Shown: positions 24,312 to 33,365, numbered from the stretch's first letter. The stretch is DNA of 64,000 bases from Agriterribacter humi (GCF_009192765.1 NZ_VOHQ01000006.1:248001-312000); one strand, 5' to 3'. The notes: generated from the letters alone by a model not told the origin. Made by a program: numbers and translations.

Positions 24312-25748
24312 ATGAAGAAAGTTGAAATAAAAACGCAGTTCAAAAAAATGCTTTCCGATGTGTATACGCCGGTGGGCATATACTTAAGGGTGAGAGACCG
24401 TTTCCGCGATACCATTTTGCTGGAAAGTACCGACTATCATGCCGCGGAAAATAGTTTTTCCTTTATCTGTATCAATGCCATTGCCGGTATGGAAATTACC
24501 AGCCAGCGGTCCATTGAGTTTAAGTTACCGGGACAAAAGCCGGAACGGCTGCCGGTAAATGATCCCGCCGAAGTGCCCGCTATGCTGTGGAATTTTATGC
24601 AGCGCTTTGATGTGGAGCAGTCGCCGGATAAAATCGTTGCTGCCGTTCAGGGGTTATATGGATATGCTACTTTTGATGCTGTTCAGTTTTTTGATACCAT
24701 TACTTTTTCCGATCGCCACTCACCGGACGCTTCAGATCATTCGCCATTTGCAGCCATACCGCTCATGCGTTATCGCTTATACCAGTACGTTATCGCCATC
24801 AATCATTTTAAAAATGAAATGTACATCTGCGAGAATATTATTCCCGGATTGGCCAGTGATATGGAAATGGTGGAATCGCTGATCAGGAGTAAGGATGTGC
24901 CGGTATTCCCATTCAGTGCAAACGGTGCGGAAACGTCCAACATGACAGATGAAGCTTACCGGCAAATGGTGGAGAAAGGGATACAAAGCTGTTACCGCGG
25001 GGATGTATTTCAGATTGTGCTGAGCAGGCGTTTTGCCCAGGGCTTTACAGGCGATGAATTTAATGTGTACCGCGCCCTGCGGAATATAAACCCCTCGCCC
25101 TATCTTTTTTATTTTGATTACGGCGATTATAAGCTCATGGGCTCATCTCCCGAAAGCCAGTTGATCATAAAGAACGGGAAAGCGGTGGTACATCCAATAG
25201 CAGGCACATTCAAAAGAACCGGCGATGATGAAACGGATCAGAAAATGGCGGAGCAATTATTACTTGATGCCAAGGAAAACGCAGAACACGTGATGCTGGT
25301 TGACCTGGCCCGAAACGACCTGAGCCGGCTTTGTGATGAAGTGAAAGTGAAGCATTACCGGCAGGTACAATATTATTCGCATGTTATTCATTTGGTGAGT
25401 GAAGTCAACGGCAATGTAAAACCGGGAACCAATCCTTTTCATTTACTGGCTGCCACTTTCCCGGCGGGCACTTTAAGCGGTGCGCCCAAATTTAAAGCCA
25501 TGCAGCTAATTGATGCATACGAGCCTACTTCGCGCAGCTACTATGGAGGAGCCATTGGCTTTGTGGGTTTTAACGGCAGTTGCAATCATGCCATTATGAT
25601 CCGCACTTTTTTAAGCAGGAACAATACGCTGATTTCACAGGCGGGAGCAGGTATAGTGGCTGCATCTAAGCCCGAAAGTGAATTGCAGGAAGTGAATAAT
25701 AAATTGAACGCATTGAAAAAAGCCGTGGAGCTTGCGGAGCGGATTTGA
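24312..25748 (+). CDS. trpE: Anthranilate synthase component I
   Basis: A 478-residue chorismate-using enzyme. The N-terminal half carries the feedback-site region (LLESTDYHAAENSFSFICI). The catalytic half shows YRGDVFQIVLSRRF, SPSPYLFYFDYG-like NPSPYLFYFDYG, MGSSPES, HPIAGTFKRTG, ENAEHVMLVDLARNDLS and the end GAGIVAASKPESE. With TrpG it makes anthranilate. It is the first structural gene after the attenuator and is followed by trpG after 91 bases containing short-word repeats. Confidence 0.97.
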   Translation: MKKVEIKTQFKKMLSDVYTPVGIYLRVRDRFRDTILLESTDYHAAENSFSFICINAIAGMEITSQRSIEFKLPGQKPERLPVNDPAEVPAMLWNFMQRFDVEQSPDKIVAAVQGLYGYATFDAVQFFDTITFSDRHSPDASDHSPFAAIPLMRYRLYQYVIAINHFKNEMYICENIIPGLASDMEMVESLIRSKDVPVFPFSANGAETSNMTDEAYRQMVEKGIQSCYRGDVFQIVLSRRFAQGFTGDEFNVYRALRNINPSPYLFYFDYGDYKLMGSSPESQLIIKNGKAVVHPIAGTFKRTGDDETDQKMAEQLLLDAKENAEHVMLVDLARNDLSRLCDEVKVKHYRQVQYYSHVIHLVSEVNGNVKPGTNPFHLLAATFPAGTLSGAPKFKAMQLIDAYEPTSRSYYGGAIGFVGFNGSCNHAIMIRTFLSRNNTLISQAGAGIVAASKPESELQEVNNKLNALKKAVELAERI

Positions 25749-25839
25749 GTAGATATAGGTTACAGGGTACAAGTTACAGAGTAAGGAATGTAGCAGCGGG
25801 CACAACAAACAATAAACCACAAATCACAAACAAACAAGT
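25749..25839. repeat. trpE-trpG gap with polar short-word repeats
   Basis: After the trpE stop: ATATAGGTTACAGGGTACAAGTTACAG. Before trpG: ACAACAAACAATAAACCACAAATCACAAAC. The first is the G/T polarity and the second the C/A polarity described in the findings. Confidence 0.6.
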
Positions 25840-26433
25840 ATGAAAATATTGGTTTTTGATAATTATGATTCCTTTACCTATAACCTGGTGCACCTGGTAG
25901 AAAAGATATTGCATCAGAAAATAGATGTGTACCGGAATGACCAGATCAGTCTTGATAAAGTGAATGAATACGATAAGATCATTCTTTCGCCGGGACCCGG
26001 ATTACCCGGGGAGGCGGGATTGTTATTACCATTGATCAGGCAGTATGCGTCTTCGAAATCTATACTGGGCGTATGTCTGGGTCACCAGGCCATTGCTGAG
26101 GCTTTTGAAGGTAAGTTAATAAATTTAAGCACGGTATATCATGGGGTGGCAACGCCCGTTACATTGTTTAATGATAAGCAGCCTGAACTGTTTGCAGGCC
26201 TTTCTGCCACGATTGAAGTAGGCAGGTATCATAGCTGGATAGTAGGCGATGATGGTTTTCCTGAGCAACTGGAAGTAACGGCAAGAGACGAAAACAATTA
26301 TATAATGGCATTAAAGCATAAGCAATATGATGTACAGGGAGTTCAGTTTCACCCCGAAAGTGTATTAACCCCCGATGGGGAAAAGATCATGCGAAACTGG
26401 TTAAGTTCATCCATGAGTATAAAGAGTAAATAG
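25840..26433 (+). CDS. trpG: Anthranilate synthase component II (glutamine amidotransferase)
   Basis: A 197-residue class I glutamine amidotransferase. DNYDSFTYNLVHLVE opens it, SPGPGLPGEAGLL forms the oxyanion loop, the nucleophile Cys is in GVCLGHQAIAEAF (about residue 80), and the His-Glu pair is in GVQFHPESVLTPDG. It supplies ammonia to TrpE. It could also serve PabB, as in some bacteria. Confidence 0.96.
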   Translation: MKILVFDNYDSFTYNLVHLVEKILHQKIDVYRNDQISLDKVNEYDKIILSPGPGLPGEAGLLLPLIRQYASSKSILGVCLGHQAIAEAFEGKLINLSTVYHGVATPVTLFNDKQPELFAGLSATIEVGRYHSWIVGDDGFPEQLEVTARDENNYIMALKHKQYDVQGVQFHPESVLTPDGEKIMRNWLSSSMSIKSK

Positions 26434-26480
26434 TATAAACTTGATTCCACAATCAAAAATTTCCTTTTAGGGATAAGGAT

Positions 26481-27473
26481 ATGAAAAAAATATTGCAATA
26501 TCTGTTCGAATACAAAATGCTTTCGCGGCAGCAGGCCAAAGATGTGCTGGTAAATATTTCCAAAGGCGCATATAATGAAAGTGAAGTAACGGCATTTGTA
26601 ACAGTATACCTTATGCGCACCATAACCATTGAAGAGCTGCAGGGTTTTTCGGACGCGCTGCTGGAATTGTGTGTACCCGTTCATTTGGAGGGTTACGAGT
26701 TAACCGACATTGTGGGTACAGGAGGGGATGGTAAAAACACATTTAACATTTCAACGCTGGCCTGTTTTATTGTTGCCGGCACAGGACAAAAAGTAGCCAA
26801 GCACGGTAATTATGGCGCTACATCTGTAAGTGGTGCTTCTAATGTAATGGAACAATTGGGATACCGTTTAAAATCAGACATCAGTGCATTGGAAAAAGAA
26901 ATAGACCAGGCGAATATCTGTTTTTTGCATGCGCCGCTTTTTCATCCCGCATTAAAAGCCGTAGGCGCTATACGCAAAAACCTGGGTATCCGTACTTTTT
27001 TCAATATGCTGGGCCCCATGGTTAATCCGGCCAATCCGGACTTTCAATTAGTGGGTGTTTATAACCTGGAGATGGCGCGGATATACAATTACCTGTTGCA
27101 GCAAACCGGTAAAGCGTTTACGATCATCCATAGCCTGGACGGGTATGATGAGATATCGCTGACCAACGATACCAAAGTAATTACCAAAGAAGGTGAACGC
27201 ATTATGACGCCGGAACAGTTAGGCAAACGCATGGTGAGTGCAACAGATATATATGGTGGTGCTACAGTTGAAGAAGCTGCCAAATTGTTTATGACTATAT
27301 TAAAAGGAGAAGGCACCTGGGCGCAAAATGCGGTGGTGCTGGCCAATGCAGCAATGGCATTGCACTGTACAGGAGCTTATGGCGATTATAATGATGCGTA
27401 TCTTGCAGCAGTAGAAAGTTTGGAAAGCGGAAGAGCCTTTGATGCGCTGAAGAAGCTGAAGGCGTTGCAGTGA
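26481..27473 (+). CDS. trpD: Anthranilate phosphoribosyltransferase
   Basis: A 330-residue homodimeric-type PRPP transferase. The phosphate-binding loop is GTGGDGKNTFNIST (about residues 80-93) and the anthranilate/PRPP segment is AKHGNYGATSVSGASNVMEQLG, with LGPMVNPA following. Second enzyme-coding step of tryptophan synthesis, in order within the operon. Confidence 0.97.
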   Translation: MKKILQYLFEYKMLSRQQAKDVLVNISKGAYNESEVTAFVTVYLMRTITIEELQGFSDALLELCVPVHLEGYELTDIVGTGGDGKNTFNISTLACFIVAGTGQKVAKHGNYGATSVSGASNVMEQLGYRLKSDISALEKEIDQANICFLHAPLFHPALKAVGAIRKNLGIRTFFNMLGPMVNPANPDFQLVGVYNLEMARIYNYLLQQTGKAFTIIHSLDGYDEISLTNDTKVITKEGERIMTPEQLGKRMVSATDIYGGATVEEAAKLFMTILKGEGTWAQNAVVLANAAMALHCTGAYGDYNDAYLAAVESLESGRAFDALKKLKALQ

Positions 27474-27598
27474 AGAATCCATGAGGTTTGTGGGGCCGGA
27501 ATTGCAAGGAGTGAGTAGTGAGAGGTGAAAAGTTGAAACCTGCACCCTGAAACCTGTAACTGTCCTTGCCCCCTGTAACCTGTAACCTGAGACCTTAT
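27474..27598. repeat. trpD-trpC gap with polar short-word repeats
   Basis: After the trpD stop come AGGAGTGAGTAGTGAGAGG and GGTGAAAAGTTGAAACC words. Before trpC comes a C-rich series, CCTGCACCCTGAAACCTG and then CCTGTAACCTGTAACCTGAG. The upstream ATG at 27566 falls in this tract and is not the start of trpC. The layout copies that of the gap at 8140-8304. Confidence 0.6.
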
Positions 27599-28381
27599 AT
27601 GAATATTTTAGAAACGATAATTGAACAAAAGAAAATTGAAGTAGCAGCACGGAAGCGGCAAACGCCGGTAGCTGTGCTGGAGCAGATGGAATGGTTTTCA
27701 AAGATCCCCTTTTCGTTGCGGAAGTTTTTACTGGATGAGAATAAAACCGGCATCATCGCAGAGTTCAAAAGAAAATCGCCGTCAAAAGGATGGATCAATG
27801 CGGATGCTGATCCGGGTGTTGTTACAGCCGCATACACGCAACATGGCGCTTCCGGGCTTTCTGTTTTAACAGATGAAAAGTTTTTTGGCGGAAGCTTGGA
27901 TGACCTTAAAAAAGCAAGGACCAATAACATTCCTGTTTTGCGAAAGGATTTTATAATTGACACCTACCAGGTAGTGGAAGCGAAAGCTGTTGGAGCCGAT
28001 GTGATTTTGCTTATTGCCGCTAACTTAACACCAGCCCGGGTAAAAACATTAGCCTCAACCGCAAAAAGCCTGGGCCTGGAGGTATTGCTGGAGATACACA
28101 ACGAAGAAGAGCTTGAACATATTTGTGATGAAGTGGATATTGTTGGCGTAAATAACCGCAACCTCAAAACATTTGAAGTAAGTATTGAAACATCGGTGTA
28201 CCTGGGCGGTTTAATTCCGCAAGATAAACCAATGATTTCCGAAAGCGGTATAGCTGATGTCGAAACGATAAGAAAATTGAAGCAACATAACTACAAAGGG
28301 TTTTTAATTGGCGAAAATTTTATGAAAGCGCCTGACCCCGCGATTGCTTTTGCCGCATTTGTTGAGCAACTTAAAAGCTAA
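27599..28381 (+). CDS. trpC: Indole-3-glycerol phosphate synthase
   Basis: A 260-residue TIM barrel that closes the indole ring. The catalytic Lys lies in AEFKRKSPSKGWI, another in PVLRKDFIIDTYQV, the Glu in LEIHNEEE, and phosphate-binding residues in VGVNNRNLKTF and SESGIAD. The start at 27599 (MNILETIIEQKKIEV) matches the family; the upstream in-frame ATG is in a repeat. trpF follows after 5 bases. Confidence 0.97.
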   Translation: MNILETIIEQKKIEVAARKRQTPVAVLEQMEWFSKIPFSLRKFLLDENKTGIIAEFKRKSPSKGWINADADPGVVTAAYTQHGASGLSVLTDEKFFGGSLDDLKKARTNNIPVLRKDFIIDTYQVVEAKAVGADVILLIAANLTPARVKTLASTAKSLGLEVLLEIHNEEELEHICDEVDIVGVNNRNLKTFEVSIETSVYLGGLIPQDKPMISESGIADVETIRKLKQHNYKGFLIGENFMKAPDPAIAFAAFVEQLKS

Positions 28382-28386
28382 AGACT

Positions 28387-29019
28387 ATGCGTATAAAAGT
28401 TTGTGGAAACACACAGTTAAACCAGGTGTATGCCATGGATGAAATGGGCGTTGAGTTCGCGGGATTTATCTTTTATCATAAATCGCCACGATACGTTGTG
28501 GGGCGCATTGGCGAAGAAGAATTAAAGAGGGCAAAGCTAAAGATCAATAAAGTAGGCGTTTTTGTGAATGCAGGGTATGATGAGGTAATGAATTATGTAG
28601 AGAAATACGGGTTGTATATGGTGCAATTGCACGGTGATGAATCACCCCGGTTATGTGAAAAGATAAGTGAGCAGGTTCCCACCATTAAAGTATTTCGTAT
28701 TAAAGAGGGTGATCATATTGACTGGAAGGTAAGGGAATACAAAAATGTGAGTGATCTTTTTTTATTTGATACCGATTGGTCTACTTATGGTGGAAGCGGA
28801 AAAAAATTCGACTGGAAAATATTGGATGGGGCGCATATCAATAAACCTTTTTTGCTGAGCGGGGGCATTGGAATAGAAGATGCGGAAGTATTGCGGTCTT
28901 TTGCTGACGGTAAACATGGCCCAAACCTTTTTGCGGTGGATGTGAACAGTAAATTAGAAAGTAGTCCTGGTATAAAGGATATGGAAAAAGTTAAAGCATT
29001 TGTGGAAGCACTGCGATAG
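28387..29019 (+). CDS. trpF: Phosphoribosylanthranilate isomerase
   Basis: A 210-residue TIM barrel. The catalytic Cys is in IKVCGNTQLNQV and the catalytic Asp in FLFDTDWSTYGGSGKKFDW; the phosphate loops are LLSGGIG and the final FAVDVNSKLESSPG. The gene ends with TAG at 29017-29019, and the last base of the stop is the first base of the REP-type repeat that follows. Confidence 0.95.
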   Translation: MRIKVCGNTQLNQVYAMDEMGVEFAGFIFYHKSPRYVVGRIGEEELKRAKLKINKVGVFVNAGYDEVMNYVEKYGLYMVQLHGDESPRLCEKISEQVPTIKVFRIKEGDHIDWKVREYKNVSDLFLFDTDWSTYGGSGKKFDWKILDGAHINKPFLLSGGIGIEDAEVLRSFADGKHGPNLFAVDVNSKLESSPGIKDMEKVKAFVEALR

Positions 29020-29121
29020 CTGCAGTACGAAGAGTGCTGCTGTACGAAGTCTCCGGACTTCAGTTACTGTACGAAGTCTCCGGACTTCGTACTCCTATGT
29101 TCTTCAAAGTTTAAAACTTTG
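29019..29121. repeat. REP-like palindrome cluster upstream of the RAYT gene
   Basis: The first 35 bases (29019-29053, starting GCTGCAGTACGAAGAGTGCT) recur perfectly at 29751-29785. Two palindromes with core CGAAGTC...GACTTCG follow: GTACGAAGTC at 29042-29051 with degenerate right arm, and 29069-29078 with perfect right arm GACTTCGTAC at 29083-29092. The last 25 bases (29097-29121, with CAAAGTTT/AAACTTTG) recur at 29801-29825 with one mismatch. Confidence 0.9.
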
Positions 29122-29126
29122 CACTT

Positions 29127-29690
29127 ATGAATAACACCATTTTCCGGGATGGCTACGCCATCCGCGATCAGTTTGCTGCCTATTTTCTTACGTTTACGGT
29201 TTGTGGCTGGATTGATTTGTTTACCCGAAAAATATATAAGGATATTCTTATGGATTCGTTTAAATATTGCCAGTTGAAGAAAGGATTAGTGTTAAACGCT
29301 TTTGTCGTTATGAGTAATCATGTGCATTTAATTGCCAGGGCCGGAAACAGGGAGATTACCCTGAGTGATATCATAAGAGATTTTAAAAAGCATACGCATC
29401 ATAGTATGATGCCTGTTATTCAGAGTGATGCTGAAAGCCGGAGGTTGTGGATGCTGCACCAGTTTAAGTATTATGGAACGAGAAACAGTAAAAATGAAAA
29501 CTACCAGATATGGACGAATGGTAATCATCCGGAGGAGTGTTTTAGCCATGGATTCACTCAGGTGAAGATCAATTATATTCATGAAAACCCGGTAAGGGCA
29601 GGCATTGTAAATCATGCGGAAGATTATGTGTATTCAAGCGCAGCGAATTATGCCGGTAAGCGGGGCGTAATTGATGTGGAAGTATTATAA
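29127..29690 (+). CDS. REP-associated tyrosine transposase (RAYT, Y1_Tnp family)
   Basis: A 187-residue single-strand transposase of the IS200-like Y1 class. The metal-binding HUH motif is MSNHVHLIAR (about residues 55-64), and the C-terminal catalytic helix is KINYIHENPVRAGIV (Tyr about residue 154), followed by DYVYSSAANY. These are the hallmarks of RAYTs, which act on REP palindromes. It is intact and flanked on both sides by copies of the same palindromic repeats, as a RAYT module should be. It sits between trpF and trpB in the operon orientation, so its presence must be compatible with read-through to trpB. Confidence 0.92.
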   Translation: MNNTIFRDGYAIRDQFAAYFLTFTVCGWIDLFTRKIYKDILMDSFKYCQLKKGLVLNAFVVMSNHVHLIARAGNREITLSDIIRDFKKHTHHSMMPVIQSDAESRRLWMLHQFKYYGTRNSKNENYQIWTNGNHPEECFSHGFTQVKINYIHENPVRAGIVNHAEDYVYSSAANYAGKRGVIDVEVL

Positions 29691-29692
29691 AT

Positions 29693-29825
29693 ATAGTCGG
29701 AGACTATGAAGAACATAAAAAATGCGAAGTCGGAGACTTCGCATAGCATTGCTGCAGTACGAAGAGTGCTGCTGTACGAAGTCTCTGACTTCGTACGATT
29801 ATGTTCTTCAAAGTTTACAACTTTG
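29693..29825. repeat. REP-like palindrome cluster downstream of the RAYT gene
   Basis: Three palindromes in a row: ATAGTC/GACTAT (29693-29698, 29702-29707), ATGCGAAGTC/GACTTCGCAT (29722-29731, 29735-29744) and GTACGAAGTC/GACTTCGTAC (29774-29783, 29787-29796). It contains the 35-base perfect direct repeat (29751-29785) and the 25-base repeat (29801-29825) of the upstream cluster, so the RAYT gene lies between direct repeats about 730 bases apart. Confidence 0.9.
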
Positions 29826-29847
29826 AATTAATTTAAATAAGTGTGCA

Positions 29848-31068
29848 ATGATAAACAGAACAATAGCCCTCGCCAAATATAAAGGCACATTTGAGCAGCC
29901 GGATATCTTTGGCTACTATGGAGGGTTCGGCGGAGCTTATATTCCCGAAATGTTGTATCCCAATGTGGAGGAATTAAAAAGCCGGTACCTGAAAATTATG
30001 TATGAAGATGATTTTCAGAAGGAGTTCAGGGCCCTGCTGAAAGATTATGTAGGACGACCTTCGCCATTATACCATGCAAAAAGATTAAGTGAAAAACATG
30101 GTACAACTATTTTTTTAAAAAGAGAAGATCTGAATCATACCGGTGCGCATAAGATCAATAATACGATTGGGCAGTTGCTGTTGGCAAGGCGGTTAGGCAA
30201 ACACCGCATAATAGCCGAAACCGGCGCCGGTCAGCATGGCGTAGCCACGGCAACCGTTTGTGCATTAATGGATATGCAGTGTGTGGTGTATATGGGCGAA
30301 AAAGACATTGAAAGACAGGCGCCCAATGTGGCCCGGATGAAAATGCTGGGTGCAACAGTTATACCCGCAACCAGTGGTAGTAAAACATTAAAGGACGCCA
30401 CCAATGAGGCAATTCGCGACTGGATCAACAACCCGGTAGATACGCATTATATAATAGGCAGTGTGGTAGGCCCGCATCCTTATCCTGATATGGTAGCAAG
30501 ATTTCAAAGTATCATTAGTGAGGAAATGCGCTGGCAGTTAAAGGAGCACACCGGCAGTGAATTTCCTACGCATGTGGTTGCATGTGTGGGCGGCGGCAGT
30601 AATGCAGCCGGTGCGTTTTATCATTACTTAGAAGAATTTGCCGTGCAGTTGGTTGCTGTAGAAGCGGCTGGTTGTGGCATACGAAGCGGTATGAGTGCAG
30701 CAACCACGCAATTGGGCAAGGCCGGTATTTTACATGGCAGTAAAAGTTTGGTAATGCAAACGGAAGATGGGCAGGTAGTGGAACCGCACAGTATTTCAGC
30801 GGGATTGGATTACCCCGGCATAGGTCCTTTGCATGCGCATTTATATGAAACCGGGCGGGCTTTATTTTTAAGCGCAACGGATGAGGAAGCTATAGATGCA
30901 GCCTTTGAGCTAACCCGCCTGGAAGGGATTATACCCGCATTGGAAAGCGCTCATGCCATAGCCGGACTGGATCAACTGAAACTAACGTCAAAGGATACTG
31001 TAGTGGTTTGTTTAAGCGGCAGGGGCGATAAGGATATGGCGGCGTATATGAAAGCGATGGGGGAGTAG
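29848..31068 (+). CDS. trpB: Tryptophan synthase beta chain
   Basis: A 406-residue PLP enzyme joining indole and serine. The cofactor lysine is in [15 protein letters not shown] (about residue 99), the catalytic Glu in [13 protein letters not shown], and the phosphate-binding glycine loop is [12 protein letters not shown]. It is a standard TrpB1 partnering TrpA. It starts 22 bases after the REP cluster, so its translation signal lies beyond the inserted element. Confidence 0.97.
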   Translation: MINRTIALAKYKGTFEQPDIFGYYGGFGGAYIPEMLYPNVEELKSRYLKIMYEDDFQKEFRALLKDYVGRPSPLYHAKRLSEKHGTTIFLKREDLNHTGAHKINNTIGQLLLARRLGKHRIIAETGAGQHGVATATVCALMDMQCVVYMGEKDIERQAPNVARMKMLGATVIPATSGSKTLKDATNEAIRDWINNPVDTHYIIGSVVGPHPYPDMVARFQSIISEEMRWQLKEHTGSEFPTHVVACVGGGSNAAGAFYHYLEEFAVQLVAVEAAGCGIRSGMSAATTQLGKAGILHGSKSLVMQTEDGQVVEPHSISAGLDYPGIGPLHAHLYETGRALFLSATDEEAIDAAFELTRLEGIIPALESAHAIAGLDQLKLTSKDTVVVCLSGRGDKDMAAYMKAMGE

Positions 31069-31145
31069 TGAGTGGTAAGTGGTAAGTAGTGAATGGTCAG
31101 TTTTGACAAAAAAAAATAACAGTATATTTTTTCAGGAGAAACAAT

Positions 31146-31928
31146 ATGAACAGGATACAACAATTATTTAAAACGAAGAGCAGCGGAGTGTTGAATATTT
31201 ACTGTACAGCGGGCTATCCGCAACTGGATAGTACACTAAAAGTAATGAAAGCTTTGCAGGACAATGGTGCGGGTATAATTGAACTGGGCATGCCTTACAG
31301 CGACCCGTTGGCTGATGGCCCGGTTATACAGGAGAGTGGGGGCGTGGCATTGCAAAATGGCATGACCCTTAAAGTGCTTTTTGAGCAATTAAAAATAATG
31401 CGGAATACGGCCGGTAGCGGCATAACGGTTCCTGTGATTTTGATGGGCTATATGAATCCTGTTTTACAATACGGCTTCGAAAAGTTTTGTGCTGATGCCT
31501 CGGCAACAGGAGTTGACGGGCTCATATTGCCCGACCTGCCTATACGTGAATTTGAAACAGAATATGGCCCGGTGATCAGGAAGTATGGATTAGATTTTAT
31601 CTTCCTGGTTACACCTGAAACCCCGGAGGAAAGAATAAGGAAGATTGATGCCCTGAGCACGGGATTTATTTACGCGGTTTCTTCTTCGTCTACTACCGGC
31701 AAGGATAAAAATTTTTCGGAAGTGGAATTGTATTTGCAAAAGCTACAGGATATGCAGTTGAAGAACCCTGTATTGGTTGGCTTTGGTATAAAAGATAAAA
31801 TCACCTTTCAATCCGCCTGCAAATACGCAAATGGAGCTATTATTGGGAGTGCCTATATAAAAGCGCTGAATGAAAACCCGGCAGTGGGAGAAACGACTAA
31901 AAAGTTTTTGGAAAGTATATTAAAGTAA
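31146..31928 (+). CDS. trpA: Tryptophan synthase alpha chain
   Basis: A 260-residue TIM barrel cleaving indole-3-glycerol phosphate. The catalytic Glu is in IIELGMPYSDPLADGPVIQ (about residue 47) together with its Asp, and phosphate binding is at YAVSSSSTTG and VGFGIKDK. The trpB-trpA gap (31069-31145) carries GTGAGTGGTAAGTGGTAAG words after the trpB stop. trpA ends one base before a tRNA gene on the other strand. Confidence 0.97.
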   Translation: MNRIQQLFKTKSSGVLNIYCTAGYPQLDSTLKVMKALQDNGAGIIELGMPYSDPLADGPVIQESGGVALQNGMTLKVLFEQLKIMRNTAGSGITVPVILMGYMNPVLQYGFEKFCADASATGVDGLILPDLPIREFETEYGPVIRKYGLDFIFLVTPETPEERIRKIDALSTGFIYAVSSSSTTGKDKNFSEVELYLQKLQDMQLKNPVLVGFGIKDKITFQSACKYANGAIIGSAYIKALNENPAVGETTKKFLESILK

Positions 31929-31929
31929 G

Positions 31930-32002
31930 AGCGGAAAACGGGATTCGAACCCGCGGCCTTCAGTTTGGGAAACTGATGCTCTGCCAACTGAGCTATTTCC
32001 GC
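31930..32002 (-). tRNA. tRNA-Gly (CCC anticodon)
   Basis: A 73-base cloverleaf on the minus strand: acceptor stem GCGGAAA/TTTCCGC, D arm GCTC...GAGC, anticodon stem TCAGT/ACTGA with loop TTCCCAA giving anticodon CCC, T arm GCGGGTTCGAATCCCGT, discriminator T. CCA is not encoded. It starts one base after the trpA stop and ends 16 bases before hisH, both on the opposite strand, so a read-through trp-his transcript would contain its full antisense. Confidence 0.96.
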
Positions 32003-32018
32003 AAAAAATAAAGTTACG

Positions 32019-32627
32019 ATGAATCTGGTAATTATAAAATATAATGCGGGCAATATACAATCGGTTTTATATGCCCTGGAACGTATTGGGCTGGAGGCGA
32101 AGGTTACCGATAATGTGGAACAGATCCGCAGCGCCGATAAAGTAATATTTCCCGGCGTGGGTGAGGCCAGCAGCGCCATGCGGTATTTAAAAGAACGGAA
32201 GCTGGATGAAGTGATCAAAAACCTTGCACAACCGGTGCTGGGTATTTGTCTGGGTATGCAGTTGATGTGCAGGTTTTCTGAAGAAAATAATGTAAACTGC
32301 TTGCATATATTTGATGAAGATGTGAAACTTTTTAAACAGGTAGTGAAGCAGCAAGCCGGCAATATTAAGATACCCCAGATAGGCTGGAATAATATTTATG
32401 ATCTTAAAACGGATTTGTTTAATGCTGTTCCTGAAGATAGTTACACTTATTTTGTGCACAGCTATTATGCAGCTTTAGGTGCACATACTATCGCTACAAC
32501 CAATTATATTATTCCTTACAGTTCAGCGCTCCATAAAAATAATTTTTACGGTGTACAGTTTCACCCCGAAAAGAGTGCGGATACGGGCGAACAGATCCTT
32601 AGAAATTTTATTGAACGCTGCAATTAA
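32019..32627 (+). CDS. hisH: Imidazole glycerol phosphate synthase, glutaminase subunit
   Basis: A 202-residue class I amidotransferase. IIKYNAGNIQSVLYALERIG opens it, the nucleophile is in LGICLGMQLMCRF (about residue 80), and the His-Glu pair is in GVQFHPEKSADTGEQ. It feeds ammonia to HisF. With only a tRNA gene on the other strand between it and trpA, no clear promoter was found in front of it, so it may be transcribed with trp. Confidence 0.96.
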   Translation: MNLVIIKYNAGNIQSVLYALERIGLEAKVTDNVEQIRSADKVIFPGVGEASSAMRYLKERKLDEVIKNLAQPVLGICLGMQLMCRFSEENNVNCLHIFDEDVKLFKQVVKQQAGNIKIPQIGWNNIYDLKTDLFNAVPEDSYTYFVHSYYAALGAHTIATTNYIIPYSSALHKNNFYGVQFHPEKSADTGEQILRNFIERCN

Positions 32628-32651
32628 AATCATTACGGTATATACAACAAT

Positions 32652-33365
32652 ATGGAAATCATACCCGCCATTGACATTATAGACGGCAAATGCGTTCGCC
32701 TTACGCAGGGCGATTATGCACAAAAAAAAATCTACAATGAACATCCGCTGGAAGTGGCCAAACAATTTGAAGATGCCGGTTTGCAACGCCTGCATTTGGT
32801 TGATTTAGACGGGGCCAAAGCCGGGCAGGTAAAAAACTGGAAAGTGCTGGAAACGATTGCCGGGAAAACCGGGCTCAGTATTGATTTTGGAGGAGGCATT
32901 AAACAACAGGAGGATGTGAATATTGTTTTTAATTCGGGTGCAGCACTGGCAACAGTTGGCAGCATAGCTGTTAAAAATGAAGCCGAACTGGTAGAATGGT
33001 TTATGATTTTTGGCGCAGATAAGTTTTTATTGGGCGCCGATGTAAAAGATGAAAAGATAGCCATTGGCGGCTGGCTGGAAACAACGGATATATGGATATA
33101 CGATTTTATTGAAAAATATATCGGTCATGGTATAAAACAAATATTTTGTACCGATGTAAGTAAGGATGGAAAGCTGGAAGGCCCTGCAGTAGAACTATAT
33201 AAAAATATTGTTCAAAAATTTCCGGCATTGCATTTTATTGCCAGTGGCGGCGTAAGTTCTGTTGATGATTTACATGCACTGCGTGATGCCGGCTGCAAAG
33301 GCGCTATAGTAGGTAAGGCGATTTATGAGGAAAGAGTGAAGATAAATAAGTTAGGGAGTTTTTAG
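32652..33365 (+). CDS. hisA: ProFAR isomerase (HisA)
   Basis: A 237-residue TIM barrel. The first catalytic Asp is in IPAIDIIDGKCVRLTQGDY, the second in FCTDVSKDGKLEGP; phosphate loops are IDFGGGI and IASGGVSS. It isomerises ProFAR to PRFAR. It ends directly at a TTTATAGTTTG word, one arm of an inverted repeat that encloses the following gene. Confidence 0.96.
   Translation: MEIIPAIDIIDGKCVRLTQGDYAQKKIYNEHPLEVAKQFEDAGLQRLHLVDLDGAKAGQVKNWKVLETIAGKTGLSIDFGGGIKQQEDVNIVFNSGAALATVGSIAVKNEAELVEWFMIFGADKFLLGADVKDEKIAIGGWLETTDIWIYDFIEKYIGHGIKQIFCTDVSKDGKLEGPAVELYKNIVQKFPALHFIASGGVSSVDDLHALRDAGCKGAIVGKAIYEERVKINKLGSF

Noticed and set aside
29019-29825. Considered as a complete IS200/IS605 insertion sequence
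   Set aside because: The protein is RAYT-like and the flanks are multiple REP palindromes in a direct-repeat layout, rather than one subterminal hairpin at each end as in IS200.
31853-32362. Minus-strand 169-residue frame spanning the tRNA gene
   Set aside because: It is the antisense of trpA, the tRNA and hisH, with no homology of its own.
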